Source: Eukaryota sp. TZLM1-RC (lineage: Eukaryota > Metamonada: BaSk clade). Taken from it: a stretch of 64,000 nucleotides of DNA. Of this stretch, positions 18,494-27,790 are shown piece after piece (position 1 is the stretch's first letter; the number at the start of each line of letters is the position of its first letter). The translations under genes and the position numbers were made by a program. The notes under the pieces were generated by a model. The model was not told where the DNA came from, made no database searches, and was given only the letters and a program-made list of their open reading frames with translations. Where the stretch lies: assembly GCA_040285825.1 (NCBI GenBank), contig JAUPSS010000002.1:1736001-1800000 (forward strand). The letters are read 5' to 3'.

Positions 18494-19616
18494 TTTAAAA
18501 TCGATTGGTCTTTTTTAGATTTTTACACGTCTTTTTGTTTTGTCCTTTTTGATCAAATGACAAATTTTGTTAACCATAATTTCTTCAAACTTCGTGGTAG
18601 GAGACATCTGTAAAGCTATAATCGAGGACAAGCAATTTGACTGTTAAGTAATTGTCTTCCACCAAATTGTAACATTCAAAAACTGGGTTAAATCAATGTA
18701 GTGATTTTTGAGAGTATTATTCCAGAGTAGTAGATTGAGAAAGCAGTGTGTTTTCTTTCAGTCTGCGTTCTGCCAGGAGAAATTGTTTGTGATGTGAGAG
18801 AGAAATTCAAATGTTTGTTGAAACTTTTTGTAAACAATAGTGTTCTTTTGACCAGGTTAAAAGTTGAACATGATGATATTGGCTTGTGAGTTATTGCTAC
18901 ATCTTTATTTACAATTAAAAATATAAAATCGAATCAATGACGTATCATTGTCAAGAAACTTAGACTAAGAGATCAATCATATGATAAGTTGCCAATAACA
19001 AATTGTCTGATAAGTAGATTTATTAAAGTCAAAATGAAGACATAAAAAACACAAATACTGATCAAGAGACGGGTTAATAATTGTTCGAAAACCGTTTTTG
19101 ATAAAAGAAAGGATTTTTCCTTTTTTGAAAAACAAACCGAATATATATACAAAATTAATTCACGATTGAAAAATAAAACAAAAATTTCAGGTTTTTTAAT
19201 TATTACTGATTCAACGGGTTCAAGTTTCAGTTTTTTAAATTTGGGCAAGAAAAAACCTAAACCTAAACCTAAACCTTCACAGGCCTGTAATTGAATACAA
19301 TGTACAAAGCAAGAGTAGTTAATGTGAAAGTGTTCACTGGTTACAAATTTCGAACTATGAATTTGATAGAAGAGATTACAACAAAGCAGTGGAACATAAA
19401 TAGCATATAGTGCTATGTTAACATGGAGGAATGTTAAAACTTTGGCTTCCATGCGGAAATCTGCGCTGGAACAGATTTCAGGTCTCAGTAAAATTTCTGC
19501 GAGAAACGTTTTGACCTAGAGCATATTCGAGTTCAGCTTTGAAAGACAAGCAGTGATAACATTAGGTGACCAAATGAACACTTTGTGTTAGGGAAATGCT
19601 TAGAAGCACATTTGTT
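18494..19616. other. Intergenic region with no supported gene
   Basis: A minus-strand open stretch at 19452-18973 (159 codons) is hydrophobic, AT-driven and resembles nothing I know, so it is not called as a gene. A short telomere-like repeat lies at 19256-19276. The rest is featureless AT-rich DNA. Confidence 0.5.
19256..19276 (-). repeat. Interstitial telomere-like (TTTAGG)n tract
   Basis: CCTAAA is repeated three times and followed by CCT on the plus strand, which is TTTAGG on the minus strand. Hexamers of this kind are telomere repeats in some eukaryotes. At 21 bp it could also be a chance microsatellite. Confidence 0.5.
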
Positions 19617-19880
19617 GAGGGAGAAATAGTGTCCTTACCTAGGTTTTGCTTCATTTCAGAGAGACATAGTCTCTCGGAAAGCGTAGGAATTAGGCATGGT
19701 CAAAGCACGGAGCAAGCTCGACATGCTGGTTTACTATACGATACTACACTTAACGATCTGCGTAAACATAAAATGACGCCGTTACTGGTGCAAGTGATCA
19801 GGAAAATGAACTTTATTAAAAGATTTGTTTTGAATGTCCAATTGTTTCCAACAACTTGCGGCGGCGGATGTAGATGATGT
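19617..19880 (+). repeat. Duplicated block (copy 2) of the PSMD5-like 5' region
   Basis: Matches 5880-6145 over about 260 bp, including the bases of the first codons of the PSMD5-like gene (CAACTTGCGGCGGCGGATG against CAACTTGCCGCAGCAGATG). Homology stops near GATGATGTTG. No PSMD5 body follows; 100 bp later begins a DRAM-like gene. The copy may now serve as that gene's upstream region. Confidence 0.8.
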
Positions 19881-19993
19881 TGCCATAGCCTTAAGGTCAT
19901 AGTCTTATGTGTTGATCTGCTCGATCTTTAATATCATCTACAAGGTTAGTATTATTCAACTAACTTTGGTATTTTCTTTTTTCTGTTTCTTAC

Positions 19994-20725
19994 ATGTACA
20001 GATTTAGAAGATTTATACCTCCTCTAGTTTTCATCTTACAGTCAATTTCTCTTGTTCTTATCGTTATTGCAGCATCAATCACCGACACTGTTTCTGGAAC
20101 TATTGGTTTTATAAGTCATCTTGCTGATAGCTACGGTGCTTACATTATTTTTGTTGTATTCAACTCACTTGCTTACTTCCTTATTCTATACATTCATCTC
20201 TATGTTTGGAGGAACGTACTCAACTTTTGGGATGGGAACAATTGGGAATTTACTGGCAAACCAGGAGTCCTGCGTAGTCTATGGACCTTTGCTGAACTTA
20301 TTATTCCCATTTTATTTTATCCATTTTTACCCCTTTTGGCTATCTTTGACAATGAAGAGTATAGTACTGCACACAACATCTTTGTCTATTTATGGGGCTA
20401 TCCAACATTCTTACAAATTCTGATAACTACCTGGCTGCTCAATAAGGCCCTTGTCAGTAGAACTCGATGTTCAAGGGTAACGAATAGGATCTCAGTTTTG
20501 CTGAAACAATTTCTAATATTATGGCTAGTGTTTTGGGCATTAATTTATATTATTTTTAGTATTGCATTTAACACACAAGATGATCCTGATGCTGGACTGA
20601 GATTTGGATATATAGTTGCCTCCGTAGGGCAGTGGTCAGTATTTCTTGGAATTTTTGCCTGGCATGCCACTTTCTACTATGAAATATCTAGAATTGATGA
20701 TATGCGGTATAATCTTCTTGATTGA
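19994..20725 (+). CDS. FRAG1/DRAM/Sfk1-family membrane protein, paralogue 3
   Basis: A 243-residue protein from ATG 19994 (MYRFRRFIPPLVF) to TGA with six hydrophobic segments. It begins with a short basic N-terminus and a long first membrane helix. The blocks GFISHLADSYGAYIIF, LLAIFDNEEYSTAHNIFVYLW and VGQWSVFLGIFAWHATFYYE align in order with the gene at 17804. It fits the same superfamily as DRAM and PGAP2/FRAG1. The short tail DDMRYNLLD is polar and probably cytosolic. A duplicate of the PSMD5 5' region lies about 115 bp upstream. Confidence 0.6.
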   Translation: MYRFRRFIPPLVFILQSISLVLIVIAASITDTVSGTIGFISHLADSYGAYIIFVVFNSLAYFLILYIHLYVWRNVLNFWDGNNWEFTGKPGVLRSLWTFAELIIPILFYPFLPLLAIFDNEEYSTAHNIFVYLWGYPTFLQILITTWLLNKALVSRTRCSRVTNRISVLLKQFLILWLVFWALIYIIFSIAFNTQDDPDAGLRFGYIVASVGQWSVFLGIFAWHATFYYEISRIDDMRYNLLD

Positions 20726-21026
20726 TTGAATTATTGAACGATTAACTGCTTTGGTTGTCCTCAACATCCAATTTAATTTGGGACACATTGTTGATCTTGT
20801 TATGGTAATTCTTTGTGTCGATTTTTTCTTCAAATTCTTTAAATATTATGGTTTATTCTTTCAATTTAATAGCACATCAACTCTGGGCACTTTAACAGTT
20901 GATTTGATAGTGGACAGTGGCAGAATGAACACAAGGCAAATAGGAGCCCGGGTAACCTCTCAAATATTGGGGAACTCGGTTTCTGAAGTGAAGATGGTCG
21001 ATAATAGATGAACAGTTAGTTAATAC
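20726..21026. other. Spacer before a solo LTR
   Basis: Contains an 86-codon open stretch (20751-21011) with no recognised domain. Its end, TLTVDLIVDSGRMNTRQIG, does not convincingly match a retroviral-type protease. No gene is called. Confidence 0.4.
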
Positions 21027-21168
21027 TGTTGTTGTTACTGATTAACTAACTTGGTAGAAAGATGAGGAATTTACATTATGACGTGGCACTTGTTCAAAAA
21101 CAAGTATTTCTATTAATAAACCTCTTTTTCTCTCTTTACTTCTTTGGTATTTCTGCCTAACGGCATCA
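21027..21168 (+). repeat. Solo LTR related to the gag-only LTR element
   Basis: Starts TGTTGTTGTTACTG and ends CTGCCTAACGGCATCA, like the 140-bp LTRs at 22886 and 23849, and shares the internal TATTAATAAAC motif. Flanking ATAC (21023-21026) and ATAG (21169-21172) match at three of four positions, consistent with an old 4-bp target duplication. There is no second LTR or gag next to it. Confidence 0.6.
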
Positions 21169-21874
21169 ATAGAGCTGTAAGTTTTTTAACTTTCAACTGT
21201 TCGATTATTTGTTTATATTGTTTGAATCAGTGTTCATGATCCCATATAATTTCATTAGATCGATCAATACCAATTATTCAATGGGATGAATAAGCAATAG
21301 CAATTAGAATGAAAACATTCCCTTTTTTTGAGGTGAGAAGGAAAATATCTTCTTGAATAAATCTTTTTTGATAATTTTTGATTGGCAACTTATGATAAGT
21401 TACATTCATAGAAAAATTAGACTTTCAGCAAATTGTCTTTATTTATTTTTCAGAATTTTAGTGATTTAGCTTTGATCGTAATGTGGTGTTGCTGCTTTAA
21501 CTATCCTTTGATTGTGATTTCACACAGTGATAGATCAAGAAGACAAAAAAGAGTAAAATAAGGTATGCCTAACATCTATCAACATTTCATGCGTTTTGTT
21601 GGAATTTCATCATCATATTGAAAAATGACAAACACTTGAACCCCTTAATTGCTGGTCGATTTGTTGTTGATTCTTGTAGTATTTACACAAATTATTACCA
21701 ACCATGCAAACTAAACACAGTTTCTAAAATTTTATAAGGAGGAGCAAAATTGACTTTGATCCTCAATATATTGCAAAGTATTGGAAGGTTCAAGAAGATG
21801 ATCCCTTCTCAGATTTTTTCTTATCCCAAAGAACTACAGTTGCAGTTTATTGTTTAAGGGATACAGATTTAACC

Positions 21875-22870
21875 ATGAAATTATTAAATTTCTTTAACAA
21901 TGACCAATTCATGGAAACTGTTAAACATAGACTTTATGATGGTTATAAGGACAGTCTAAAAAATGTCATCAGAGATCCGAAAATGATTAACGTGATCGAT
22001 GAGGCAGTAATTAGGTGTCAGGAAATTTCAATTGTTGGTTTAGAATTCATTTGTGGTTATTATTTGCATCTTTTTGACTTGAACCCAAATGCTATTTTAC
22101 CAAAAATTGAAACACAATTCATTGGTCACACTTTTCTTGTGGTCACGTCCCAAAGTGAGGTGGCAAGTTCCCTTAACGCAAAAACAGCTTTGCAAAATCC
22201 TCGTTGTGCCCCGTTGTTGGAATTCTATCACCAACACTTTCGAGAAACACTAGTTCCAAACGTTTCATCAGAAAATGGAATAAGTAATATTTTGTATTAC
22301 ACAATTGACAAACTGATAGTGAATTTCAAAAATAACATATAGGAGCATTACTTTCATTACTTGGATCAGTTTGTCGATGTTTTTTATGATGTTAAGAGAA
22401 ACAACAATGTCCTGAAAAAGCAAGATAAGAAAAACTTCTCATTATTCATCAACAAAGTTAAATCTCTCCTTCTAGTGAGATGTAGGGATATTGATGGCGA
22501 AACTTCTGCAATGAGAAACAAAGTCCCATCAATTACTTCGCTTTTCATTAATGACCGGATCCCTCTTTTACTTCCCAGTAATTCTAAAAGAGAAAAGTAT
22601 CCAGAATTTGATTTTCATGAAAATCAAATTTGTATTTGAGGGCATTGTTGTATATTAAAAATTATTTAGAAGATGTGGAGAGCAAACACTTTCACGCTCT
22701 GCCTTTGAAGAATTCTTGTATTCCCTCGTATATCAGAATTGACAGGACAAGTTTATTGGACTTGTTCTTTGTCCAATTCAAGGACATTCTTGGTCAAAAG
22801 TTTATCCTACCAATGCAATAATCAAGCTGCTGATTTGGTTTTGGGGAATACCTTTTTGAAATTGGATAAG
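21875..22870 (+). pseudogene. N-terminal half of Fanzor B (broken)
   Basis: Three open stretches (to 22342, 22361-22639, 22630-22821) together correspond to residues ~250-700 of the family A protein. The first holds TMKLLNFF following the Exo III Tyr-Asp pair and ends NFKNNI. A TAG then interrupts, and the same phase resumes with HYLDQFVDVFYDVK. A phase change near 22630 and another near 22818 follow. The last stretch, NNQAADLVLGNTFLKLDKIKNTK, runs straight into the LTR element's left target duplication. Confidence 0.6.
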
Positions 22871-22885
22871 ATTAAAAACACTAAG

Positions 22886-23988
22886 TGTTGTTGTTGAACT
22901 CAAATTGAATTAGTAGGTTTCTTTGTATTTCGACTGATGACGTGATACTCATTTATGAATCAGTTTTATTAATAAACAACAGATTTCTCTCTCTCCTTCG
23001 TGTGTTCATCTGCCTAACGGCATCAATAATTACTGGCCCTTCTTATTTCAGATGACTGTTCCTTCTGTCAACCTCCCGTCTCTTTCTTCCATGAAAGTTG
23101 AAAGTGTTCTCTTGTTCCTACAAGAGTGGAAGATCTATTCTTCTGTGACTTCTAAGAAAGAGCTTGTTCCAGCAAGACTCTTGGTCGATTCTTTTCTGTT
23201 AGAGTCCCTATCTCTCCAGAAATCCGACGTCTCTTCCAGTGACGATGTTCTTCTTAGACATCTTCAATCTGTCGTATCGTTCGCCACGTACGAAGATTTT
23301 AGTCTGGCTATGTCAGAACTGAAGCTTGATGTCCGTATTGGTGACGTCCTAGAACGTATGTCCTGTTACCTGCGACGTTTCCTCCAGGTAAAGAGTAGGG
23401 CTTCCGGACTGAAGTTACCAGACACAGCTTTTCTGAATCGATTTGCCAGAGGAATTCTTCCCGTAGGTCTTCAACGTTCTCTACTAGCGAGAATTCGAGA
23501 TGATGTATTCCCAGATCTTCACTCTCTTGTCGAAACCACTACTGATGAGCTGTTGGACTGCTCTAGGGTTGCTTCATGGACTCGTGGTTTCAAAACCTCA
23601 GTGAATGATGTGGAACGTACGGCTGGCACTAAAACGAGGTCCTCTTGGCGCTCTGAGGATTTAAAAAATCAATCGTGCTTCAAGTGCCACAAGCCTGGAC
23701 ACATCTCCCGTGATTGTCCATCTAAAATCAAACATGAGGTAAATTATTTGTGTCACACAAACGATGCACCAAAGAGTTTAACAAACCCCATATCTTCCCT
23801 CTATTGAGCCAGTACTGTATTTGTCCTCAGAAAAGTGGGAAAAAGTAGTGTTGTTGTTGAACTCAAATTGAATTAGTAGGTTTCTTTGTATTTCGACTGA
23901 TGACGTGATACTCATTTATGAATCAGTTTTATTAATAAACAACAGATTTCTCTCTCTCCTTCGTGTGTTCATCTGCCTAACGGCATCA
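22886..23988 (+). mobile_element. Gag-only LTR retrotransposon (1103 bp) inserted in Fanzor B
   Basis: Two identical 140-bp LTRs (22886-23025 and 23849-23988) begin TGTTGTTG and end GGCATCA. They are flanked by a perfect TAAG target duplication (22882-22885 and 23989-23992). Between them is a single gag frame and a purine-rich tract just before the right LTR. There is no protease, RT or integrase, so the element must borrow these from a full-length relative. Deleting the element and one TAAG joins the Fanzor B frame without a gap, confirming the exact insertion. Identical LTRs imply a recent event. Confidence 0.85.
23052..23807 (+). CDS. Gag-like protein with CCHC zinc knuckle
   Basis: A 251-residue frame starts at ATG 23052, 26 bp after the left LTR. 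It is helical and Leu/Ser-rich (VESVLLFLQEWKIYSSV; YEDFSLAMSELKLDV; RFLQVKSRASGLKLPD), as in capsid domains of LTR-retrotransposon Gag. It ends with a knuckle C-F-K-C-x4-H-x4-C (residues ~222-235). It packages element RNA and is the only protein the element encodes. The frame is intact, in line with the identical LTRs. Confidence 0.8.
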   Translation: MTVPSVNLPSLSSMKVESVLLFLQEWKIYSSVTSKKELVPARLLVDSFLLESLSLQKSDVSSSDDVLLRHLQSVVSFATYEDFSLAMSELKLDVRIGDVLERMSCYLRRFLQVKSRASGLKLPDTAFLNRFARGILPVGLQRSLLARIRDDVFPDLHSLVETTTDELLDCSRVASWTRGFKTSVNDVERTAGTKTRSSWRSEDLKNQSCFKCHKPGHISRDCPSKIKHEVNYLCHTNDAPKSLTNPISSLY

Positions 23989-24019
23989 TAAGCTTTATTC
24001 AGAAAGTTTTGAGTACATC

Positions 24020-25290
24020 ATGTCTAGTATTGAGACTGATCGAGTGGCAGTAAGTTTCATTCAATCTAGAATGGACTTGAAAAAGTACAAAGTAACTGCA
24101 AAAGAGTTAAAAGATAAAGAAAAATATATTGATGACCCCAGCATCAATCCTTCTGAATTCCAAGATATGACCCTTGCTGCTGCTGATCCAGGGAAATCTG
24201 ATCTACTCTATTTTTCTGCCAATTTAGCTACTGGAATGACTCATTCAAAAAAACCTGAGAGAGATAAATATTTTCATTTCAGATACACTCAAAATCAACG
24301 AAGATTTGAGTCGAAAAGTTCCAAATTCAAAAGAATAAGAGACAGCATACGGAATGACACTCTTATCACAATAAGTAAATCTACTGATAGAGTGATTGAT
24401 CTATCCAATTATGAACCATCTGAAGAGCAGCAACAAAAGACGGATTTAAACAGCAGTATAATTAGTCAAATGACTGAAAGAACAATTAGTTTATTAAGAG
24501 GAAAAGTATCTCAAGAAATCAATATTCCCCACGAAATTGATTACTCATTCAAATTTGAGAAATAATGATCACACGACTAAATCTGTAGCAGAATGGGAGG
24601 CAACATTATCCCAATTCAACTCCAAAAGCTGCAGGTTTGATAGATTTATGGAGTATATCAAACAAAAGAATTATGTGAATAGTATTGTTGGTCAAGTCTA
24701 TCATCAAAAAATATTTAGGAAACTAAGATGGTGGGCTGAGATTAATCGCACAAGATCTGAGGCGAAGATGATCAAGCGATTCAAATCAGTTATTGATGAT
24801 CTCAGCCAAGTAGTTATTGGAATCGGAGACTGGGAACAACGAAAACACATGAAATTCAAAGAACCTACCAAAGGAAAAGGGTTGAGAATTGTATTTAAAA
24901 AGGCTGGTGATAAGGTCTTTCTGATTGATGAGTTTCGAACCAGTTGCTGTTGTTTCAACTGTAAGAAAGCGGAGAAAACAGCTGCAAGCTTCCGATGGTA
25001 CAGAAATCCTAAGCCATGGAAGAGGCATGAGGTGTCTATTGGTCACGGGCTTACCATATGTAAATCATGCGAAAGTTTGTGGAACAGAGATCGAATTGCT
25101 TCGCTTCATATGTTGGCAGTGATGGAAGCACATGTAAATGGTGGAGATAGACCGGAATACCTGCAGAGAGCCAAGGTTGTTGAAGGTTCAATGAAAATGG
25201 TATCAAGAAGAAAATCTTTCACTTCACAAAAACTCAGTCGCTCTCATCGCTGTAAAAAGGACACTTATTTCATTGTTATAGACATAATCT
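24020..25290 (+). CDS. Fanzor B C-terminal nuclease region (RuvC with intact D-E-D)
   Basis: The first stretch (24020-24563) carries RuvC-I AAADPGKSDLLYF (D56). It ends at TAA (AAA-TAA-T) and the protein continues in the +1 phase (from about 24537). There RuvC-II is VFLIDEFRTS (E132), followed by zinc ligands CFNC (139/142) and CKSC (175/178), and RuvC-III LWNRDRIASLHM (D185). The tail NGGDRPEYL matches GNERPQYL of family A. Thus B keeps all three acidic residues. The frame runs on across the element end to 25337, overlapping the galactokinase start in another phase, so its true stop lies in host DNA. Confidence 0.75.
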
Positions 25291-25300
25291 GTTTCAATGA
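25229..25300 (+). repeat. Family B 3' end shared with 16631-16700
   Basis: About 70 bp aligned with the sequence upstream of SKA1, including an identical central run (25256-25283). At this locus it follows the B nuclease frame directly, which identifies it as the element's 3' end. It stops close to the ATG of galactokinase (25297). Confidence 0.6.
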
Positions 25301-26598
25301 CATTCTGTCTACGTATTCATTCCCCAGCTCGTGTTAACTTGATTGGTGAACATACCGATTATTCTCTTTTTCCATGTATGCCCATCTGCATAAACCGTTC
25401 ATTTTCCACGACTACTGTGTCCAACAATACTTCTTTCATTTATATTACTATTGATGACCTCGAATTTCGAATAAACTTGTCTAACCAGGAGTTACTATCT
25501 GATAATCGTCTAACCTTTACAAAACCTACACTTGTACACTATGCTCTATGTGCACTCAAAGGTATTTTGCATATGACAGACCATGCACCTTACACTTTAA
25601 TGGGATTAGATGTTACCTGTACATCAACTATCCCCATAGCCAGTGGACTCTCCTCTTCAAGCGCAATCGTTTGCAACTTCCTTTTACTATTCAATCAGCT
25701 TTTACTTCATCAACCCATTTCGGACAGGAAGTTGTTATCAGACATTGCACGTCGTTGTGAACAGTATTGTGGCACTCTGAGTGGTGGAATGGATCAGGCA
25801 ATCATTTTGAATGGGGTACATGGGTCGGCCTTGTTGATTGAATTTTCACCCCTCGATTTTGGTTATTTTCCCTTACCTGATGTTTCGTTTGTTGTTGCTC
25901 ATTCTCTAGAAGAGTCACATAAAGCAGCTACTGATAACTATAACATTAGAGTGATTGAGTGTCGCTTGGCAAGCTTGTATGTCGCCATTTATTTGGGGTT
26001 GGAGTTTCCCAAAGATTTGATATTGAGGAATGTTTTCCACTGTGCTAAGGTATTGGATATTGATACAATGTTAAATATCCTGGAAAATGCAGTTCCGGAT
26101 AAACTTGTGTATCTAGAGGATGTTGCAACTGATTTAAAAATAGATTTAAATTTTTTAACAACCAAAGTTGTTTCTAGTTCCTTATCTTCACCCACAAATA
26201 TCCCATTCAAACCTTACAAAAGGGCCCTACATGTGCTCAATGAAGCAAAAAGAGTGTATCAATTAGGTAAACTATTCAAAAGTGGTGTCAATTCAATCAG
26301 TGAGATTGGAAAGATATTGATTGAAAGTCAGTTTTCTTTAAAAGACAATTATGAATGTTCTTCTGCCTGTCTTGACGAACTACTATATCTAGTTTCCACT
26401 TGCAATGCTTATGGTCGTCTCACTGGTGCGGGATGGGGTGGCATGGCAGTGATTGTTGTAGAAAAAGAGAATGTTAACATTTTGATGGATACTTTGTGGA
26501 AATTGTTTTATCAAAAGAGAGGAATACCAGACAGTAGCAAAAATGATTTATTGTTTGAAGTAAACGCAGTTGATGGTTGTGTTGTTGAAACCGAGTAG
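25297..26598 (+). CDS. GALK: Galactokinase (GHMP kinase family)
   Basis: A 433-residue intronless frame ends in TAG. The galactokinase signature ARVNLIGEHTDYS lies at residues 11-23, the ATP-binding GHMP motif IPIASGLSSSSA at 112-123, and the C-terminal motif LTGAGWGGMAVIVVE near 378-392. The enzyme phosphorylates galactose (or GalNAc in the GALK2 branch) at C1, the entry step of the Leloir pathway. Only ten residues precede the signature, whereas family members usually have 25-35. The Fanzor B 3' end lies immediately upstream, so the original 5' end of the coding region may have been lost or replaced. An upstream exon is the alternative. Confidence 0.85.
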   Translation: MTFCLRIHSPARVNLIGEHTDYSLFPCMPICINRSFSTTTVSNNTSFIYITIDDLEFRINLSNQELLSDNRLTFTKPTLVHYALCALKGILHMTDHAPYTLMGLDVTCTSTIPIASGLSSSSAIVCNFLLLFNQLLLHQPISDRKLLSDIARRCEQYCGTLSGGMDQAIILNGVHGSALLIEFSPLDFGYFPLPDVSFVVAHSLEESHKAATDNYNIRVIECRLASLYVAIYLGLEFPKDLILRNVFHCAKVLDIDTMLNILENAVPDKLVYLEDVATDLKIDLNFLTTKVVSSSLSSPTNIPFKPYKRALHVLNEAKRVYQLGKLFKSGVNSISEIGKILIESQFSLKDNYECSSACLDELLYLVSTCNAYGRLTGAGWGGMAVIVVEKENVNILMDTLWKLFYQKRGIPDSSKNDLLFEVNAVDGCVVETE

Positions 26599-26664
26599 GT
26601 TTCCAGTAAACTTTCAAAAAACCATAAACTTTCAAAAAAACAATGAGTAACGAGTAGGTTTTCA

Positions 26665-27790
26665 AAAAATAAACAAAATTAATTCATAACTAATGGGACG
26701 ACTATCATTGAACCAAGATTTCCTCTACAAAAACTTGATCTGCTGGCTGTCTAGCTAAAGCTTCTCTAATTCGGTTGAAAAACCGAGGTAATCTATTAAT
26801 AATGGCAAATTGAATCCGAGAACGCCATAAAAAATATCAAATCTGTTCATTGCTTTTCTTGAACCATTTTTGGAAATTGTTCAAAAAAAATTCCTGCTTC
26901 TACTGATAGTCTTCCGTTTATAGAAAATGGGAAAGCAATAAAAACAAGTGGTGTATTTCTATCAACATTAGCTTCTTCAATATCTTTCTCTTATTTTCTA
27001 TGTTTTTCTTTGGCTTTAAATTCAAGAGCATCTTCAGGATTGAGTTTTTTCTTTGAACCAAAGTGTCATTTGCAACATTACAGGAGTCAAAGGTCAACAG
27101 CAGCTTCAGAGGTCTCAATCCAATCACAGTATACTTCACCTCTATCATCAGAACCGGAATTAGTCAATGACAGTGTTTCCTTCAGCAGAGGTTCTTTGAT
27201 ACACGAAATTTTTGCAGTTTGTGCCATATGAAAAACAGTGTCTCCAACAGCATCATGTTATGAAGAACGATAAGTTATCAATTTCGAACAATTCATGGAA
27301 TGACGCAAAGTGAGCTGTGGTGAATTCGAACAAATACATTTTTCTTTTGATAATAATTGATTAATGGTGATATTCAAATATAATCTCATTTTTGTTACAA
27401 ATGCTTCATTAGTGGCACAGTCCAAATCTTCGTGGTACAATGGTTATGAAAAGTGAAGAATCTGATGACTTGCTTTCACAAAAACCCTTTTCCAATAACA
27501 ATGAGTGAAGATCTTGATTTAAAACAGCCGAGCTGCATATATTATTATAAAGATCATTTTCATACATGCCAGTCAATCGTTTCTGTAATGTTCGAAGAAT
27601 GTATTTTAAATTTAGAAGATTGTTTTCTGGAAAATTGCCATTGAATGATTGAGGAAAGCATCGACTCAATCTCTCCAATCGGCAAATCTTTCAGAAAGCT
27701 CAAATATTGCATTTCTACATCCCCAACAAAAGCACATGAAGTACGAATAGAAACCTTTGTACAACCTAGACCGCCATAATGTGGACTGGC
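26665..27790 (-). mobile_element. LINE family G 3' portion (degraded)
   Basis: Minus-strand sequence parallels 10440-11680 block by block, with many frameshifts: RLSRCFPQSFNGNFPENNLLNLKYILRTLQKRL, then the knuckle ICSNSPQLTLRHSMNC, then TSPLSSE-type antisense of the nuclease-like region, and the 3' tail near 26700-26840. It lies just downstream of galactokinase in the opposite orientation. No intact frame remains. Confidence 0.75.

Larger units (their letters stand above)
21640..25300 (+). mobile_element. Fanzor-family element B, degraded and split by an LTR element
   Basis: The visible parts, in order, are an exonuclease segment (GRFVVDSCSIYTNYYQP near 21655; Exo III YCLRDTDL near 21840) and a Fanzor N-terminal body at 21875-22870. 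Then comes the inserted LTR element, then RuvC-I and the C-terminal nuclease at 24000-25200. The body aligns with element A (VNFKNNI.EHYFHYLDQFVDVFYD against TNFENNLKLNYEKHINRFINVYFD). The N-terminal half has an in-frame TAG at 22340 and frameshifts. The Exo I and Exo II motifs were not found. The 5' end is undefined. The 3' end reaches the galactokinase start. Confidence 0.65.

Noticed and set aside
18973-19452. 159-codon minus-strand frame considered as a gene
   Set aside because: Hydrophobic, AT-driven composition, no recognisable domain, no supporting context.
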